Positions 1 through 13,535 of a stretch of 64,000 nucleotides of DNA are shown here, piece by piece (positions within the stretch are counted from its first letter, which is position 1; each line of letters begins with the position of its first letter). Location of the stretch: the NCBI GenBank assembly GCA_031216445.1, contig CM062210.1, positions 20,708,501 through 20,772,500 of the forward strand. The letters are read 5' to 3'. The DNA is from Lateolabrax maculatus. Lineage: Eukaryota > Chordata > Actinopteri > Acropomatiformes > Lateolabracidae. The notes beneath the pieces were generated by a model that did not search any database, had not been told where the DNA came from, and was given only the letters and a program-made list of their open reading frames with translations. The translations under genes and the position numbers were made by a program.

Positions 1-1788
1 AGAGGGGGAGGGTGAGGTAAGAGGAAAGGAAAGAAGGAAGCCAGGGACAAGACAGGAGCTCGTCCTAGTCTCCCGTCCCCCTCTATCCTACCTCCTTCCG
101 CAGTTTATAAATAATGCAAAGCATGGCGCCCCCCGGTGTTGTGAAGTATTTGTTAATGGCCGTGCTAATTGCTATAAACAGGAGTGGTGTTTGAGCCCTC
201 TAACAGGCACAACACTCCTAATTAGGTTGGCTCAGCCTGATGGGACACTGGGAGGAGGGAGGAAGAAAGAAGGAGACAAAGAGAGTGGGTGGGGGGGTGT
301 CAGACTGAAGGAGGAGAAGGAAAATGGGAGAATGGAGAAATGATGTTTCAGAGAGAGACACTTGTAGACAAGAGGGAGTAGGGGAGGAAGAGTAACAAAA
401 AGAAAAGGGGAGGAAGAGGACAATGTTGAGGGTGAGAGAGAGGGAGTAAAGGGGGAGATGAAGAGCCTAATGTTTGAGAGAGAGGAGGAAAGAGAAGAAA
501 ACCAAGTAAAAATCACAGAAAAGGGAAGAGAGGGGTGGAGGGGGAGCGAAGAAAAGGTCAGCACACATCTGATCAGAGGTCTAATCATGGAGGAAGAAGA
601 AGACAAGGGGATCATCATCCCTCCATCACCTGATGACACAGCTAATTAATAAAAAAGGTGTAAAGGTGAATGTCAGTGTGCCCACTACTCATCTGTATTA
701 TTCCAATAAAGCACACTTGCACACCAATGCACAGTGAAGTTATAAGCCTATAAGCCCGTTTTTGATACTATTTATGGTCAGCATTTTTTCCAACAATAGC
801 CATTAAATGGATTTCTATTATATAATTTTTGCAAGGGAGAAATGGAACAAGAAGGAGCAGCCATAGAGCTGTCAGATGAAGAAGTGCGGCCGGTAAAAGG
901 ACAAGTGCATGATGGTAAAAGGACAATTAGTGATGAGTCATCTCAGCCCTCGGTGACAAGCCCTGCAGCCACCAATAGTAATCATGATGGGAGCAAAGGA
1001 GATTCTACTACTTATACTTTACACTAGTACTGTACAAACCCACCACCTCCTCATCGCTGCCATGGTCTTCAGGATGTTCCAGGCTCCATTTAGTTCCACC
1101 TACTTGCTCCTTACTACTTCTAGCCCTACAAAATCATACACACGTGCATATGCGCTACACTAAATACTGTCACACATGATGCACGTGCATGAGAGCGACC
1201 CACAAGCTTTTATACAAATACACACACATAAATGACAGGCACATGAAGCATGTCACGCACTAAGCGACCACACTAATCAAGATTGTTAACACAAACTCTC
1301 ACGATCACACACAAAAGAGTCATACCACGCATGCTGTAAGAAGTTGTAAGAAGTGTCTGCATTAACACACACAAAGCGCCGCTGCACATGCTCACACACG
1401 CAAGAGCAGCCAAGCACTGTATGTGTTTGACACATCCACGTGGCGTACAGCACTCCAGACTAATGATGTAATCTCCTGTCTTTTGATAAGCGCTCTGCTC
1501 GGCTGCCAGCACCCTGCGTCGCGTCAGGTCTGGGCAGGTAGCATCACATGGCTTTTTGGTGTTTGAACCCCGACTTTGATGGCTGACCATCAATGTGGCC
1601 TTGGAACTAAAGGCGACGCGCTAATGTGAGCAGATGAAAAGGTGCAGGGCCCACTTATGCTGCATTCATGTCATATTGGATTTACCATGAATACAATCAT
1701 AGTTCTTCTGCATGAAACTAGACATACCATAACTTATATTAAATAAAATCCAGTATTCAAATAATGGCTTAGGCTCAATGAAATGTGA
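1..1788. other. intergenic, with purine-rich tract
   Basis: Positions 1-50 and 245-560 are strongly purine-rich (G and A on the + strand). The remainder to 1788 is ordinary intergenic sequence. The open frames here are low-complexity. Confidence 0.7.
100..245. promoter_or_regulatory. candidate conserved non-coding element
   Basis: Non-repetitive sequence with an octamer-like ATGCAAAG (114-121) and homeodomain cores GCTAATTGC and CTAATTAGG. Conservation is inferred from composition only. Confidence 0.25.
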
Positions 1789-3047
1789 ATGGCCCTATCC
1801 CTGTTTACTCTCTGCCTCTTCACTCTCAGCTGTACAATAAAGATGAAAAATTACCTGGAAAACCCTGGGAGCACTGTGAAGGTCTTGTTTCTTGATTTTT
1901 CCAGTGCTTTCAACACTATTCAACCGTCACTGCTGAAGGGGAAGCTGGAAGGAGCTGGAATGGACTGTCACCTGGCTGCATGGACCATCGACTACCTCAG
2001 CAACAGACCACTTGACTGCTTCGTGACTGTGTGTGTGATGTGGTAGTCTGCAGCACCGGGGCCCCTCCTCTTCACCCTGTACACTTTAGACTTCAGGTAC
2101 AACACAGACAACTGTTTCATCCAGAAGTTCTCTGATGACGCAGCCATTGTGGGCTGTGTATCTGAAGAGAACATGATGGAATACAAGGATTTCATCACCG
2201 ACTTTGTGTGAACTTAACTATCTGCAAATCAACGCCACAAAGACAAAGGAGATGGTGATTGACTTCTGCAGGAAGCACTCACCAACAACACTGGTGTACA
2301 TCCAGGGTTTGGACATTAAGTCTGTGGGGGAGTGCAAATATACCTCAACAATAAACTGGACTGGTCCACTAACACAAATGCCCTGTACAAGAAGGGTCAA
2401 AGTCGCCTCTATCCACTGAGGAAACTGAGGTCCTTCGGAGTGTGCAGGACTCTGTTAAGAACTTTCTATGACACTGTGGTGGCAGAGGCACAGGAAGAGA
2501 CTGAACAAGCTGGTTAGGAGAGCCAGCTCAGTCCTGGACTGCCCTCTGGACCTCACTGAGGAGGTGGGTGAGAGGAGGATGCTGGCAAAACTGACGTCCA
2601 TTATGGACAACATCTGTCACCCCCTCCATGACACTGTGGGAGCACTGAGCAGCTCTATCAGCAGCAGGCCCATGGTGTAAGAAAGAACATTTCTGTAGGT
2701 CCTTCATCCCCAGACTGTTTAAGCAACATGTGCAATAATTTGTATACTGCGTCATTCACCACTGTCAACTGCACTACTATCTGTCTTTACTGCACTATTT
2801 TTAACCTACGCTGCTCCATGTGCATTATATATTTAAACATTTTAGTAAAACGTGTATATTTCTGTACATATTCTTATCTTGTATATTTTTATATTTGACC
2901 TCTTCATTACTTTCTTCTTTATTTTTTTTTGATATTTTTATATTTTTCACTTTTCACTATCTTTAACTTTATTTATCAGATGTTGTATCCATCTGCTGCT
3001 ATAACAAGTGAATTTTCCTCAGTGTGGGATGAATAAAGTCTTATCTT
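1789..3047 (+). mobile_element. degenerate non-LTR retrotransposon (LINE) remnant
   Basis: Conceptual translation gives LFLDFSSAFNTIQPSLL (reverse transcriptase motif A), then FSDDAAIVG near 2128-2154 in place of the FADD catalytic box. Further on are LQINATKTKEMVIDFCR, a KLDWSTNT..LYKKGQSRLYPLRKLRSF block and ERRMLAKLTSIMDNICHPLHDT, in different frames. Frameshifts and stops (for example TAG at 2044-2046) show it is dead. The 3' end ATGAATAAAGTCTTATCTTA near 3030-3047 resembles fish L2/Rex/CR1-group tails. It is truncated at the 5' end. The clade is inferred by resemblance. Confidence 0.85.
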
Positions 3048-3954
3048 AAATCCTTCAACCCAAACTTCAAGGAGAATCAGTACTCTGATATCACACTACA
3101 ATGGCAGCACCCATGGAGGCGCGCATCATAAATGGTAAACCATCAACTAAAAGGCAACATAAACTTTATTTGTTTTGTATTCTATTTTTGAGTATGTGAA
3201 TGACAGGTCTTCTGTTTCTGTCCACTGACTACAATCAATGACCCGAGTATCTCGATCATACTGAAGGATCCCACAATAGGAGAGCCTTTACAAGTTTTTC
3301 GGCTGTTTGAATCTACATTGCTAATACAATCTCCATCCTCATGAGCATTTTAGCAACACTTCAGAAATAACCTCTGTCCATATTAACGCGCCTGAAAAAG
3401 CATATCACATGACCACCTCTATCTTCCCCACACATACAGTCTCACTCAATAAGAGATGAATTTAGTGAAGAAAAAAAAAGCTTTTTTGGGACTGCCACAG
3501 TGTGTAACGACCACCCCGTTCTGCTCTCCCAACACAAGTTCACTGTGTGTTTGAGTGTGTGTGTACGTGCGTTTGTGATTCCTTCCTCTACTCACACCAT
3601 CATTGCTCAACGACTTATTTTGCACTCCCGTTCCCGCTCTGCTCGCTTTTCGGGACTTAATACAGTGCGTAATCATGGTCCCCGCCAGCAGCAGGTGTGT
3701 TACGTGAGTGGAGTGTAATGCTTTCGCCCTGACCATTCAGACAGGGCTTAGTGCAGGAGAAGGCCATGGCACAGCTTATATTATTTTATGTTTAGTCTTT
3801 ATTCATATTTGAACTGCGTCTTGATATATCAAACTGACCAACTGTCATTAGGATTCCCGTCCTGCCCGCTCTCATTGACATTTTTCCCTGTCCTGTCCCA
3901 GACAGTTTTGAACAGTCAAATTGACTCCAGAAAAATGTCAGCCTCCAGTCATTA

Positions 3955-4175
3955 GAATCAGAACCAGGTTTATTGCCAAGTAGGTTTTCACATACAAGGA
4001 ATTTGCTGTGGTGTATTGGTGCATAACAAGTACAGACAAGTAGTTTGCTGCATGATGGGAAAATATAACCAGTGAATGGTGATTCTGAAGCTGAAGAAAA
4101 CATGCACGATGCTGGTTTGAACTGCCCAGGTTATGTTCTGTAGTACTGAGCATTACCACTACGCTACTATGGCCC
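3955..4175 (-). mobile_element. tRNA-derived SINE, minus strand
   Basis: On the minus strand it begins GGGCCATAGTAGCGTAGTGG. An A-box-like TAGCGTAGTGG lies at 4156-4166 and a B-box-like GTTCAAACC within 4114-4126. It ends in TTGGCAATAAACCTGGTTCT (3955-3975), a LINE-derived tail common in fish SINEs. No clear target-site duplication is visible. Confidence 0.7.
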
Positions 4176-6714
4176 AACATTGACGGTGAGCAAAATTTCT
4201 GTCCTATAAAAAACAGAAGCGCCTAAAACGATTAAATGAGTCTTTTAGTGTGTATGCATGTATATATTTATATACATTTATGTATCTACATATTTACTTT
4301 TACCACCTAGTTTTACCACTTTACTATTTTACTATTATATTTGTTTTTGATATTTTTGGGGCTGCTTTGTTTTAGTTATTTTATTTTATATCTCATAAGT
4401 TTTTACTTATTATTTATTTATCTTGTGTTTATTGCCTTGTCAAGCAAGTTGTAACATTGGTTACTGCTATATGAATAAATGCACTGGACATACACATCTG
4501 ACGCCAGAGACTATCTTTAAACATGTGACTCATCACGTGACTTAAGATCAACACTTAGGTCACGTAATGGCACCGAGCCGTCTCCATCTGAAATTTGAAA
4601 TCATTTCCATTTGCTGTTTATTAGTTAACAAATTAACTTTCATGCTAAACTTTAGCATACCATTTTTCTCCTCTTTTTAAGTTAGGAAAAATCATCCTGT
4701 TTAGTTTGTCTGACAGTATCATATGTATTGTGTATTAGCTTGTTCCGGCTCTTCATTGAAGCTGTACGATTCACCGAGTGAAATATTCAAACATCAGACT
4801 TTATTCAAACCTTCTAGATGTCCTGTGCATCATTTTGGACACATTTCCCCAAAACTTAGCCGGACATATCTTGGAAGACTGAATCTCCAATAGAATTTAA
4901 ATGAAAGTTATGTGGATTTAAACAGTGCTTGGCTGCACAGCCAAACTTACATTCAAGGGGTTAAAACAAGTATATGAGATCATGTTGGACATGGCACCGA
5001 GTGACTCAAAGTTCACCCAGAGTCGGATCATCGGTGCAGGCTGAAAGTGATGGTGCAGGACTCAGTGTTCAGCTCGTTGAAGGCACTGACCTGTTTCTTG
5101 ACTGTTAAGCCACAATGACTAGACAGCCACACCAGCATTCACATCCAGTTGAGGCAGACTTCTCTCAGGAAAACCCTACCCCAATATCAAATACTAAATC
5201 AATAACAAGAGATAGACAATGTGTGTTTGTGTCTTTGTCCATTATGGAGATTAAACATGGCTGGATCCCCAGGAGATGGGACTGCAGCACTTTGTGTTCC
5301 TGAATAATTAACCAGCCCCCTAAACATTGCTACTGTGTGCGTGTGTGTGTGTGTGTGTGTGGGGGGGGGGGGGGTGCGACACAGGCAGCACAATGACACA
5401 GTCTGCCGTAATGAGTCCCTCTGGATCGTGATGGGAAGACCGGTTCTTTTAAGTGACCCGGTTCATTTGGTTGGCACGCCACTAGCGACCAACTCATTAA
5501 CGACTCCTTTGGTTCTGGATTTTTGATTATTACAACCCTGAATCTCTCTTACCAACAAATAACCAACTCGGTTAAATGCCACAGTCATAAAAACACAGGC
5601 AAAACAGCCGTCGAAGAGAATATAGACTGATAAAAGATACAGTGTACATACCTTTTGCTCACGTCAAGTCAAGTTAACTCGTTCCTCTTTAAGACTTGTT
5701 CAAAAATAACGATTCGTTCTTGAATCTATCATCACTATTTGCAGATGGGGGTGAGACGTTGAGGGAAGAGGGGAAGGAAAGAAGGAAGGCAAAAAAGAAA
5801 TGAGGAGGAGGAAAGGAGATGGACGGGCCGAAAACAGACACAAACACAAGGAAGAAGTCAGGTATTTAAAGGAGGTGAAACAGAGAGGTAAGGAGGGAAG
5901 GCAGGAAGGAGGGGGAATGGAGGGAGGAATAGGCTAATAAAGAATGGAGAGGAAAAAGGATGGGGACAGAAGCATGAAAGAGTAATTGATGAAGAGAAGA
6001 AGAAGAGATGACAAGGACGAAGATGAAGGAAAGAAAACAGCAGTTATCGGCTCTCGTTCTCAAGATAGAGGGAGTAGGAAGGAGAAGAGGGGAAGGAAGG
6101 AACAGCTCTGTCATGCAGAGGCCTGCTTCTCTCTGCAGTCCTGTCCTGTTGTCCGATGTCTGACGAACTCTAATTCAGATGTTATGAGGGGGTGCTGCTC
6201 CTGATGCATCACTCACAACGTTGTTTGGCTGTGATTATCTGCTGAAGGTATTTCCACTGTCCACATTCACATGACAAATATAACTAATATGACTTTTAAG
6301 TTAACTAGTCCTGCCTTTGAGTAAAGCAGCACACAATCAAAAACACAACCAGTGTATATGTTGGCACCTGATTTCGATTTAGTTTGAGTCTTTTGGTGAA
6401 AATGTATCATTGTAGTAAAAACCATAAAAACAAGATTATTTGATTTTTGTCCGTTTCAATCTAGTTTTAGTCATCATAGTGTCGTGCATTTTACATTTTT
6501 ATGTCCTCTCTGTATTTTGTCACCTTCATCAAATGTTAAGGCCCAGTTTCTGTCAACAGAAAGGATTAACCACTTACTTATTAAAGGGTTTGAATTAGGT
6601 AAGAAGAAAAAAACACTTAAAAGAAAACTACTGGTTAATTTAACAATTATTCACCTACTACTATTTTCACACATACAGCAGTTGGGTTTGTAGGAGCCCA
6701 AATACAGAGAAAAT
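4176..6714. other. intergenic
   Basis: AT-rich DNA with one microsatellite (5335-5374) and a second polypurine tract at 5750-6100. No gene is seen. Confidence 0.7.
5335..5374. repeat. (GT)n followed by a G homopolymer
   Basis: A run of GT dinucleotides is followed by 14 consecutive G bases. Confidence 0.9.
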
Positions 6715-7457
6715 AAAGCCATAGCCTTTAGTTATCAAGCTCCTCTTCTGTGGAACCAGCTCCCAATTTGGGTTTGGGAGGCAGACACCCTCTCTTCGTT
6801 TAAGAGTATGCTAAAAACGTTCCTTTTTGAGCTTATAGTTAGGGCTGGCTCAGGTGAGTCCTGAACCATCCCTTAGTTATGCTGTTATAGGTTTAGACTG
6901 CCGGGGGACTTCCTATGATGCACTGAGCTTCTCTCTCCTCCTCTCCCTCTCTATCTGTATGCATTCCTATCCCACTAATACAGGTTACCAACTCCACTTC
7001 TTCCTGGTAGTTCCTGTGCTTTTTTGCCTTCTCACTTTCTGCAGGTATTTCCGCCTCTGGAGCTGTAGATTCTGGATCTGTGATTGCCGGCCGTCTACTG
7101 CCCCCATGTTCCTGCTCCACACTCACTGCTGCAGTTGTTATTATTATTAGTCTGATTTGTTGTCTGTCCTCCTGTTCTGTCTCCCCTCTCCCCCTCTCTC
7201 CTCCCCTTTCAACCCAACTGGGTCGATGCAGATGGCCGCCCACCCAGAGCCCGGTTCTGCTCGAGGTTTCTACCTGTTAAAAGGGAGTTTTTCCTCGCCA
7301 CTGTCGCCAAGTGCTGCTCATGGTGGGAACTGTTGGGTCTCTGTAAATAATATTTTAAAGAGTATGGTCTAGACCTACTCTATGTGAAAGCGTCTTGAGA
7401 TAACTTTTGTTATGATTTGACGCTATACAAATAAAATTGACTTGACTTGACTTGACA
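6715..7457 (+). mobile_element. L2-like LINE 3' end (5'-truncated)
   Basis: A frame from 6721 encodes the C-terminus of a reverse transcriptase (FSYQAPLLWNQLP, then ADTLSSFKSMLKTFLFE) and stops at TGA 6862-6864. About 590 bases of 3' UTR follow, including GAGTTTTTCCTCGCCACTGT and GACGCTATACAAATAAAATT. It ends in short tandem TTGAC units at 7437-7455. This layout is typical of fish L2-group LINEs, whose 3' ends are short direct repeats. Confidence 0.8.
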
Positions 7458-7749
7458 TAGTCAACCAAACACAAGGGTCAAAACACAACTCCAAGGCTTA
7501 TTCATAATCCATGTTACAGACTAGGGATAATTTCTTGGTAATCTTGGTTCTCATACGTCTCAACTTGGAAAATTAGCGTAAAAGGAGAAAGAGGGATATT
7601 ATATGTTCAATATTAGCCCCACTTGGCCATGTTATGGAATGGAGATATCTTTATTACATTCACTCATTAAATTCATTTGAACTCATCATCTTTATTAATG
7701 CCATCCATTCATTTGGCAGATGGAAAATAAATTCTTTGTCTGGGTGCAT

Positions 7750-7890
7750 TGAGTCACGCTGTGCCAAGTCTTATCAGCCGACTCTTGATGCATTCATGCA
7801 GAACTTTGTTATTAGGGTCTGTGATGGTGAGAGGTGACGCTGAATCATGGGGATGAATAATTCTCACAGTTGTTAATTATTTCCAGAGGG
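7750..7890. promoter_or_regulatory. candidate conserved non-coding element
   Basis: A unique block with GTTAATTATTT and ATGAATAATTC cores, flanked by featureless DNA. It is suggestive of an enhancer but unproven. Confidence 0.2.
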
Positions 7891-9744
7891 GATTCAGAAC
7901 AAGAGGCACGCAGGTTGGGTAAAAAATCGACAAGCTGACCTGTCGACCCGATGAAGTGAGGTGCATCGCCCCCGCATAGTTCCCAGTGCTGTGTGATGAG
8001 TGTATTTAGGCCTAGACTGGTGTTTCTCTTTGGGATCCAAATGAAGGAAATACAGCGTCCTCCCTTATATCAATCAAAGAGCCTGTTTCAAAAAGCAAGT
8101 TCCACACAGTCAGCCGCAGCAGAATGACCAGACAACTGGCCAGCTGGTTATCAACTGATAGAGGTGGGCGATGCCAGGAAATTTGGTTTTGATCTGATTC
8201 CAAGTAATCAGAACTACTTCTTGATTTATGGTCACTCATGATACAGATTAGTCATTGTCATACAGATTTTAGATCACAGATTGGCCTTACTATACAGCCA
8301 TTTGAATAATGGAGAAACAGAAAGTTGCAAAAAGGGAAAGAAAAAAGACACTGCACTCCTAATCTATTAAGGGTCAGAGCTCCTGTAACGCCACGAGTTA
8401 GATTTTTTTTGTTTTGTCATTTGGAGTGACTGAAACCAGTCTCAAATGTGCTTTTCATAAAATATTTGGTTTTCTTAAAATTATTTATAAATGCACTGAC
8501 CTCCACAACCTTGGTTAGGTTGAATATTACAGTTTCCACGGGCAAGTAAAGAGACAAATACAATATACTGAGAGAGGAGCAGGGAGAATAAATTCAAATA
8601 AATAAAAAAAATAAACATACAGAGATATGGGGATGGAGGGACAAAAGATTAAAGTAAAAATGAATGAAGAAAGACAAAGGTCAAAATAATGGGGAAAGAA
8701 AACTGCTGATAATCTAAGTCTACAAAGAGAACACTGGAGACATGAAGAAATACAGTGGCATTAGAAATATATTTGTAATGAATTTAACATTTTAGCAGAA
8801 CTGAAGAGACAGAAAAGCTTAATAGAGAAAGAGACAGATGGAGAAAGTGGGTGGGGGGTAGAGGAAGATGATAAATGAAAGAGAGTGAATGTTAATGTGA
8901 TGGAGTATTGCTGAATACACAGGTAGCAGGTGGACAAGTGGATTGGCTTTAGATGCTTTCAAGCCCAAAGCTAATGGAGGGATTGGGGGTGGTGAGAGTC
9001 TCATTAGGAAACCAGCAGTGGAAACACTCCTAATCCCCACGCTGTTGTGTTACTTATTAATCCCTCCTCTGTGGTTTAAAATTTCTCCCATGTTGTGCAT
9101 GTACACAAACTTTGATTGTGGATATATAAAATAAGAAACGCTTCATCGTGTGGAGCTTCTGGCTCTGCGGTTGATGTTACTGTGTGACTCACATCTCAAC
9201 TGGCTTAAGGCCTAATTATTCTGAATCTTCACTGACGCTGGCATTTTCAAGACTGCATTATTCAGTCTGCTTGAATCAGATCAATCTCAAACCCAGTTTG
9301 GGCAGATCCGAACACAGCAATTGTACCCTAGTGCTGACCAAAACAAACAAACAAATTCTGAAGTGGTTTGTTTGTGGTTAGAAAGTGATACAACCTCGAT
9401 CTGACCCAACCACATGACGTGTGTAGAAGCAGGGTGGTGTGGTGTACACGACATGCAGGTATATAAAGTATACCCACTTAAAAATAGCCAAAGATACGTA
9501 ACAGTATAAATTTGTGACAGAACTTTCACTTCAGCACAGAAACCCACCCCACTATGACTAAAGACGGTCTAGGGCTTAGGCTACATAATGTACTACCTGT
9601 TGGGAACCATGAGCGGTCAAACATCGTCGTGGTTCACGCACCGTTCTTCATTTCATACCACTTACCCACAGTCGCAGTCTCTTGTCTGGCAAAACATAGG
9701 TTTCCATCATCACAGTAGACCCACTACAATGGGTCTACAGAGAG

Positions 9745-9840
9745 AGTTTTGAAGTATCCTTGGACAAGACACAAAACCCAACTGTGCTGTAAAGCTGTTT
9801 GAGTGGTCGGTTGACTAGAAAAGCGCTATATGAATGCAGA
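9745..9840 (+). mobile_element. SINE fragment (same family as 41634-41904)
   Basis: The segment reads GAAGTATCCTTGGACAAGAC, then AAGCTGTTTGAGTGGTCGG..GACTAGAAAAGCGCTATATG. This matches the reverse complement of the body and tail of the SINE at 41634-41904. The tRNA head is missing. Confidence 0.65.
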
Positions 9841-11169
9841 TATGAAAAGTGTTATATAAATATATACAGTAAACTAGAATACACCACTGTACTGAGGAAG
9901 GAACCTCAACAGATTGTCAGGAATTCATGGCTGGCAATGTACTTGTTTACATTCATAACTGTGTCCAAAAAGTATCTCATACAGATGGCTGTTTTTGCTG
10001 TTATGAGTGAGCAGGGTCCTGTGAGTCTGTGTGAACTTAAGTGGGATAAGTAGGCCCGGTTCACATGGCCAAACTTCAGGATGGAAAACAGTAAGTACTA
10101 ACTCACTCACCATATGTTGAATTAGAAATGAAAAACCTTACCTCTGTCTATGCCTTTTTATATTGGCATTCAAATGATATTGATGATGTTCAGGATATTT
10201 AAATTGAACAATTGATTTTATTTTTCAAAAATGCTGTAGAACACACCTGTCCACGACCATCCACACCTTCTATTCAGGTCAGCAGGGTCAGACAGTGCAG
10301 CCTGGGCTGCTGGAAAGCTGCTAATAGTGAGCCCCCCTGACACCTTTTTGTGCCACAGGTGCCACAGGTTAAAGGATTAGCGAGACCTGGTGATTCCCGT
10401 GCTGAAGCGGCAGCATAATCTGGGGAGCATCAGTATGATGACCTAATGGCTGCAAGGCATCACTTTCAACCACACCACCGCCATAGCCCACATCAACAAG
10501 GTACTGCTAAAAAGGACAGCACACCTTGCTCTCTGGTAATCCCTATTGTCTGGTCTTTTGGATATAAAATAACTTTGTGAATATATCAAGAATACACGTA
10601 ACAATTAAAATACCCGCAGCAGTGTTTCGGATTTGGTCTATGTGGTAGAGTGTGTGACTGGCTCTCTGCAGTTTGAGGATGCTCAATGAGACAAAAATGT
10701 GACATTGCTACAACATAGTCCAACAGTTCAGGAAACACAAGCAGTAATGCCTTCTGTGACTGTGCTCTGTTTATGGCTAGTAGAGTAGTATTGTTATAGC
10801 CATAAAATAGCCGCATAGCTACAGCAACAGCCATTAGTCCTGCATCCTGGTTTTTAGTGTCGCCCCCTGCTGGTCATTCAAAATAATGCAAGTTTAATTC
10901 AATGCCTTATTATGCATAACATAAAGCCCCGGTACAGTTGTCATGAACAGGGAAAATAGCTATAAAAACCAAAAAAACGTTGTTTGTACTAGGCTGTAAA
11001 CATGTTTATTTCTGCTGTAAAGTTGGGCAACATCATTTTGTTTTAGACTGCTCTGATGGAGCTCAGGATTGATCAGGAGGACGGCTGCTTTACTCCAAAC
11101 AATTTCACTGTATGAACCTGGGCTGCGTGTGAGAGAGACCTTTTGGATATGTAAAAGAGCCCAGTACAT

Positions 11170-11460
11170 TAATGAACATTAGATCTTGGCCAATCCTGTT
11201 GGCTTGTCTGAAGATTTAAATAATTAATGACGTTATGCTGCTGTGCCTCGTGCGTAAATGCGCACTTCGTCTCTCTTAATGTGGAGACGCACTCATCGTT
11301 TCGGTGCGGTGGGATGGCACGTTTTAGACAATGTAATTCATATTTTCCTCATTAATGATGTATCATATCACCCATCCGCGACCCACCCGCTATTAATCAG
11401 AATGTTAATTTTTATGACCCCTGGTACCCGCGGATATAACTGCAATCAGCACATCACTAT
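11170..11460. promoter_or_regulatory. candidate conserved non-coding element
   Basis: Dense ATTAATGA, TTAATCAG and TAATTAATGA cores are mixed with CpG-containing unique sequence (GACCCACCCGC). The frame at 11258-11509 is not protein-like. Confidence 0.25.
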
Positions 11461-12589
11461 TGTGTGGGGGAGACAGGGGGAGAGAGGGAGCCAAACAAGT
11501 CTGAAATAAGAGAAAGAACCATACTGTATGTCCAGGAATTCCCCACCACACAAATGAGGGGAACATTCCGTACATCTTGAGAAAAAGTCAGACAATCACA
11601 TATCTCTAATCACATTTCTATCAGGCCACATGCAGTATGATCTTAGACTTATTTTTATTTGGAATACAGGGGGTAGGGTGAAAACACTGTGGTGCTCCAA
11701 GCCTCTCAGCACATACTAGAAGAGCAGCAAACATTGGTGGAGTTCCAGCCACTACTGGATGTCTGGGAAAAAACATGGCCTAAACAAAGAAGCATGACTC
11801 AGTGGTGTACTGTGGGCCGTGTAACATTGGTTATTGTGTGAATGTGTTTTTGTGAAGGAAAAGCCATCTCATGATGACACCCAGTTGAATGAATGGGCGT
11901 GTTTACTGTGGAACCCAGATATGCCCTGTCAGGGAACAGGAGGAGGGAGGGAAACTCCCAGTGGCTGGAAAATGGCTGGGATCTGGATCCCAGCCGTCTG
12001 GCAGCCAGAGGGCCAGCAATTCTAAATTGCTAGCACTGTAAAAGCAGCGGAAAAGAAAATAAGACTGTATTTTTAAACTGCAAAGCTTGGCCTGGTTTTT
12101 TTGTTTTACTACATTTGATTTTAATTGGAAGAATGGATTTTAAAGACTGGCTGTGGAAGATTTTGCCCTAAGAAGATTCTATGGAAACTGCACAATAAAT
12201 AACTGAACATCTTGAGGAGCAAAGTCCGTGGATTTTCAAGGAAGGAGCTCCAGCAACTGACAGGAGCCACTGGCAAGGATCTGACCTGCCTAGGGCAACC
12301 AGCTGTTGGAGATAGAGACTCCAGAGGACTCCCAGACCACTGAGCATGACTCCTTTCCTTGGGCAGACCAGGACCTGCCTAGAGCCTGTACCAGTTGGTA
12401 CCCTGTACCCTGTCCTGCCATTACCACACTACAGTCCCCATTACCCACTGATCGCAGCTACTGTGCCAACATGTTTCAGAAGGAGTGTCTGAGGACCTTC
12501 CCAATTTGGGACTACAAATTTTGGCTGACGTGTCCACACACACACACACACGCACACACAATGCAATAGAGATGTTGACCTCTGAAGAG

Positions 12590-12880
12590 TATATTCTCTA
12601 TTCTCTGTGGCACCAGAGCTGCTGCTGAATAGCAGCTGGCTTCATGCCTTCTGAAGTCGTTATCTCAGCACGTCAGCCCTGTATCACGCCTCTCTGTGCA
12701 GTCTCACTTATCTTATTTCTCACTAACTGATTTGTAATGCCCATTTTTGTTTGTTTCTGCCAAACAAAGTCTTCGACTTAATTCGATTTCACAGGTTACA
12801 GGGCAACTCTCTGAGAGCTGTTGATAATTACACCCACTCTTAATTGAGGCCTGTCACTGAAACTGGTGTGAGTTGTAACA
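12590..12880. promoter_or_regulatory. candidate conserved non-coding element
   Basis: A unique, balanced-composition block with GATAATTAC, CTTAATTGAG and CAGCTG motifs, unlike its repetitive neighbours. Confidence 0.2.
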
Positions 12881-13386
12881 GCAGGTTAATAATTATAATA
12901 TTTAAAGGAGTGGACAACTGCAGTCAGATTTGGTAGAGTGCATGTGCGTGTCAAATAAAGGCATGTTATATATACTGTACCTCTGTCTAACTGCACATTT
13001 ATCATCTTTGAACAGTCAAATATTCTAGTGCACATGCACATATTGAACCATGTTGGCAGCAGTGACTTTTGGGACATTCTAGGGAGTGTAAAAAAAAGCA
13101 TTAAGTGGCTTGTACCATCTGTCTATCCCAACTCCCAAACCCACGCTCCCCTTAAAATTAAAATCAGGAGTGATGCCCTCTGTATACTGAGATGTCTTTG
13201 TACACATATTTAGAGATTATGTTTTCATGTAGATATACTGCTATTACGCTTTACAGTGTATTACAGTATATTTTCTTAATTGATATGTTTGCTATTTTTC
13301 CCCTTCTAGTCAACAAATCTCATGTGCAAATGCAATCAAACAAGAATTGTTGCTACTAAGTACTGTTTGTGTATCACAGCCTGATA

Positions 13387-13535
13387 TATCTTCTTCCTCT
13401 GTGCCATAGATTGATACATTGTTGTCCAAAAACTATAAAAAACATGTCAGTTTTTCACTGTTGCTCTGGGTGACATGTTCCCTCTTCACCATGAACACAC
13501 ACATTGTAGTTTATTTTGAGTCCCACATACAGCAT
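13387..13535 (+). repeat. dispersed repeat, family 2 copy A
   Basis: It shares TATCTTCTTCCTCTxTGCCATAG, ATTGTTGTCCAAAAAC, CACTGTTGC and TAGTTTATTxTGA with 62609-62735 in the same order and orientation. The family is unknown to me. Confidence 0.6.

Noticed and set aside
3955..4175. A functional tRNA gene
   Set aside because: The A- and B-box-like motifs are degenerate and are followed by a LINE-type tail, so this is a SINE.
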